Shown here piece by piece: positions 62,005 to 64,000 of a stretch of DNA of 64,000 nt. Origin of the DNA: Pedobacter glucosidilyticus (GTDB taxonomy: Bacteria; Bacteroidota; Bacteroidia; Sphingobacteriales; Sphingobacteriaceae); NCBI RefSeq assembly GCF_002483235.1, contig NZ_DLHN01000022.1:134713-198712 (forward strand), given 5' to 3'. Position 1 is the stretch's first letter. Every line of letters begins with the position of its first letter. A model generated the notes under the pieces. The model did not search any database. It was not told the origin of the DNA and saw nothing but the letters and a program-made list of their open reading frames with translations. Position numbers and translations under genes: made by a program.

Positions 62005-63015
62005 ATGGTAACTACACTTCTTGTTATTGTTATTATAATGGCTGTCGTTTTTGACTACATCAATGGTTTTCATGATGCAGCAAACTCTATTGCTACTATA
62101 GTTTCAACCAAAGTATTAACACCTTTTCAGGCTGTGCTTTGGGCAGCAACCTTTAACTTTGCTGCATATTTTTACTTTACAGATCATAAAGTAGCCAATA
62201 CCATAGCTAAAACAGTTGTAGAAGACTATATCACGCTAGAGGTAATTTTAGCAGGTCTTTCTGCCGCAATAGGTTGGAATTTGTTAACATGGTATTACGG
62301 TATTCCATCCAGTTCATCTCATACCCTTATAGGTGGTTTTGCTGGGGCTGGTATAGCACACTCTTTAATTTTAGGCGATGGTATATTACAAGCCATTAAT
62401 ATCTCTCCTATATTAAAAACAGTTTCTTTCATTGTGTTAGCACCCCTTATAGGTGCTACTATATCCATCATCATTACTTTAATTATCATCAATATAGCCC
62501 GTTATGCCCGACCTGCAACTGCAGAAAGATGGTTTAAGAGGCTCCAATTAGCATCTTCAGCAGCGTTAAGTTTTGCTCATGGTGGTAATGATGCTCAAAA
62601 GGTTATGGGTATTATTTATGTAGCTTTAGTTGCCAGCAGCGTTTTGCAAAACGGAGACACCATGCCAGAATGGATTCCAATTGTATGTTATGCAGCTATA
62701 GCTTTAGGGACCATGAGTGGTGGATGGAAAATTGTGAAAACCATGGGAACAAAAATCACCAAAGTTAACGCTTTAGAAGGTGTAAGTGCCGAAACTGCTG
62801 GTGCTTTAACTTTAGGTATTACCGAGCATTTTGGTATCCCGGTATCTACTACCCATACCATAACAGGTTCTATTATTGGTGTTGGTATCACCAAAAGTTT
62901 CTCTGCCGTAAAATGGGGAGTTACTTATAGTTTAATATGGGCTTGGGTTTTAACCATTCCAGTTTCTGCAACTTTAGCAGGCTTGGTATATGCCATTATC
63001 CATTATGTGTTCTAA
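62005..63015 (+). CDS. pit: Low-affinity inorganic phosphate transporter, PiT family
   Basis: 336 residues with about ten membrane helices. Two PiT signatures are present: DYINGFHDAANSIATIVSTKVL near the N-terminus and FAHGGNDAQKVMGI in the second half, with GIPSSSSHTLIGG and GIPVSTTHTITG as inverted-repeat partners. It moves metal phosphate with protons or sodium. Located after DUF47 as its usual partner, and followed by a clear terminator. Confidence 0.95.
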   Translation: MVTTLLVIVIIMAVVFDYINGFHDAANSIATIVSTKVLTPFQAVLWAATFNFAAYFYFTDHKVANTIAKTVVEDYITLEVILAGLSAAIGWNLLTWYYGIPSSSSHTLIGGFAGAGIAHSLILGDGILQAINISPILKTVSFIVLAPLIGATISIIITLIIINIARYARPATAERWFKRLQLASSAALSFAHGGNDAQKVMGIIYVALVASSVLQNGDTMPEWIPIVCYAAIALGTMSGGWKIVKTMGTKITKVNALEGVSAETAGALTLGITEHFGIPVSTTHTITGSIIGVGITKSFSAVKWGVTYSLIWAWVLTIPVSATLAGLVYAIIHYVF

Positions 63016-63040
63016 TAAGCATATTTTCTAAATATTAGAA

Positions 63041-63073
63041 AGGGAAGTAGGTTTAAACTTACTTCCTTTTTTT
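63041..63073 (+). terminator. Intrinsic terminator after pit
   Basis: GGAAGTA...TACTTCC stem with an inner GTTTAAAC palindrome, followed by seven T. Confidence 0.88.
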
Positions 63074-63129
63074 ATGGCTTTAGCTGTTTTGCTTCTTAGA
63101 TGCTTTTATTCATATCATGATGATTTAAA

Positions 63130-63251
63130 GCCTTCCGCTCATAAGATTGATTGATTTTTGATGGATTGGTTGATTAAGCCTTTAGCATTCTGCTTTCCGC
63201 TTATAAGATTGATTAAGCCTTCCGCCTTTAGCCTTCTGCTTTAAGCTTCCT
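63130..63251. repeat. Degenerate heptamer array (GCYTTNN)
   Basis: Three blocks of 7-base units starting with GC: GCCTTCC, GCTCATA (63130-63143); GCCTTTA, GCATTCT, GCTTTCC, GCTTATA (63178-63205); GCCTTCC, GCCTTTA, GCCTTCT, GCTTTAA, GCTTCCT (63217-63251). The blocks are separated by AGATTGATT-containing spacers. A 20-base stretch at 63133-63152 recurs at 63195-63214 with one mismatch. Confidence 0.75.
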
Positions 63252-63339
63252 CCCTACCATGTTCGAGACTTGTTCGGGAAATGGTCCTGTTTTTCCGAAG
63301 GTGTCTGGGAGAAGTCTGTGAGAAGCACCGAAGGAGATA

Positions 63340-63363
63340 TGGATAAAACGTGGATAAAACGTG
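63340..63363. repeat. 11-base tandem repeat
   Basis: TGGATAAAACG occurs twice head to tail (63340-63361), followed by TGG and a looser echo (GGGCTATACGTGG) a few bases further on. Confidence 0.7.
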
Positions 63364-63504
63364 GGGTATAGGTGGGCTATACGTGGACTTGAGATAATAA
63401 ATTTTTGTATTTTAAATTATTTGTTTACTTTAGGTTAATCAAACTTATTAAAAATTGTTGGAAATACAAATCATCACCATTAATATTTTGAAAAGCATAA
63501 CGTA

Positions 63505-64000
63505 ATGAAACTACCTAAACTTCTTATAATTACTATTTTACTTACTTTTAACATCAGCTTAAGTTGGGGAAAATGCACTTTTAACACTTCGACTATTGAT
63601 TATCAACAGGGAAAGCTAGGTCGCTTATATAGTGAATTGATGAGAGAAGCCCTTTCAATTAACGTATTAAACCACGATGAATTTCCTATTATAACTCCTC
63701 ATAAACGTATAAACGGAGAAGCTACATTGATATACAAATTAGAAGGCAACAGTGAAGTTAAAGAAGTACTCATCACTGAATTTAAAGCATATAGTAAATT
63801 TAAAGATAAAATAAGCGTTCAAGATTATATAATTTTTGTTGATGGAGATAAAGTTGGGTTCAACTATATTGAAGTAAAAGACAGTAAAATTAATATTATT
63901 TCTAAAGAAATTATTTTACACATCCTCGAACATGAACTAAAGAACAGAAAATTTTCTATTATTAAACCCAATGAAAAAAACTTAAAATATATGCGTGTTA
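63505..64000 (+). CDS. Exported hypothetical protein (3' end outside window)
   Basis: 165 codons are open to the window end. A signal peptide (MKLPKLLIITILLTFNISLS) is followed by WGKCTFNTSTIDYQQGK and an extended, Lys/Ile/Asn-rich domain that looks beta-alpha mixed (HKRINGEATLIYKLEG, VQDYIIFVDGDKVGFNYIE). I do not recognise the family. The start ATG at 63505 is the only one before the signal sequence. It lies about 140 bases after the repeat cluster. Confidence 0.7.
   Translation, partial: MKLPKLLIITILLTFNISLSWGKCTFNTSTIDYQQGKLGRLYSELMREALSINVLNHDEFPIITPHKRINGEATLIYKLEGNSEVKEVLITEFKAYSKFKDKISVQDYIIFVDGDKVGFNYIEVKDSKINIISKEIILHILEHELKNRKFSIIKPNEKNLKYMRV

Larger units (their letters stand above)
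63016..63504. other. Intergenic region with repeats, no gene
   Basis: About 490 bases. After the pit terminator comes a degenerate heptamer array, then a visibly G/C-richer segment with short direct and inverted repeats, then A/T-rich sequence before the next gene. No open frame of credible composition is present on either strand. Confidence 0.65.

Noticed and set aside
1..64000. CRISPR arrays, transposases, integrases, prophage or conjugation genes
   Set aside because: None seen. The repeats at 7964 and 63130 have 7-base units with no spacers of CRISPR type, and no protein carries DDE, tyrosine or serine recombinase motifs.

Overview
The window looks like chromosome of a Bacteroidota member, most likely a Sphingobacteriaceae (Pedobacter-like) bacterium. 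The grounds are low G+C with densely packed genes, promoters that fit the Bacteroidota pattern (TTTG/TTG about 19 bp upstream of TAnnTTTG) instead of -35/-10 boxes, almost no Shine-Dalgarno sequences, a PorX regulator (type IX secretion), a fused LpxC-FabZ, a type-B succinate dehydrogenase and the tiny basic COX24-like ribosomal protein typical of the phylum. I see no rRNA, tRNA, CRISPR array, prophage or insertion sequence.

Layout. 1-0.9 kb: truncated ECF sigma factor and its membrane anti-sigma partner. 0.9-4 kb (minus): phospholipid genes cdsA and psd with a CPBP protease, a DUF2007 protein and a DCC oxidoreductase. 4-5.5 kb: dusB, apaG. 5.5-7.2 kb: an accessory-looking patch with a Fic protein and an orphan coding remnant. 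7.2-10.8 kb (minus): sdhCAB. 11-14.2 kb: pdeM, a DegQ-type protease, dapF. 14.2-22.6 kb: PAS/histidine kinase proteins, an aspartyl protease, PBP4-type carboxypeptidase, histidine phosphatase, YihY. 22.6-25.8 kb (minus): porX-tsaE-ald. 25.9-32.4 kb: HD hydrolase, lpxD, lpxC/fabZ, lpxA, an ABC ATPase, efp, 5-formyl-THF cyclo-ligase, that is, lipid A synthesis in one block. 32.5-32.8 kb: two apparent tiny RNA genes. 32.8-35.3 kb: plsC, GH16, NUDIX, a membrane protein. 35.4-38.3 kb: a trp leader/attenuator and trpE-trpG-trpC. 38.5-41.5 kb: glucokinase-like kinase, zwf, pgl (oxidative pentose phosphate entry). 41.8-46.8 kb: three exported peptidases (M61, M28, S9). 46.8-51.5 kb: ssb, mutY, HU, a TPR protein, the 29-residue ribosomal protein, rng. 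51.5-57.2 kb: a 1250-residue TPR/transglutaminase protein, a 62-residue membrane protein, an EEP phosphatase and an NlpC/P60 hydrolase. 57.4-60.1 kb: pyruvate dehydrogenase E1 alpha and E2. 60.2-63 kb: sensor kinase, DUF47 and Pit phosphate transporter. 63.0-63.5 kb: repeat-rich intergenic DNA, then a truncated exported protein.

Most genes are housekeeping. The most notable signals are non-coding. The strongest is a textbook ribosome-mediated trp attenuator at 35.4-35.5 kb: a 16-residue leader peptide with three consecutive Trp codons, and mutually exclusive antiterminator and terminator helices. It precedes a trp operon that lacks trpD, trpF, trpB and trpA. Others are two tandem promoter-to-terminator short RNA units at 32.5-32.75 kb, a terminator-ended small transcript upstream of a PAS protein at 16.3-16.4 kb, an 11-bp hairpin swallowing the start codon at 55.3 kb, a promoter that places lpxD on a leaderless mRNA, and two unrelated heptamer repeat arrays (8.0 and 63.2 kb).
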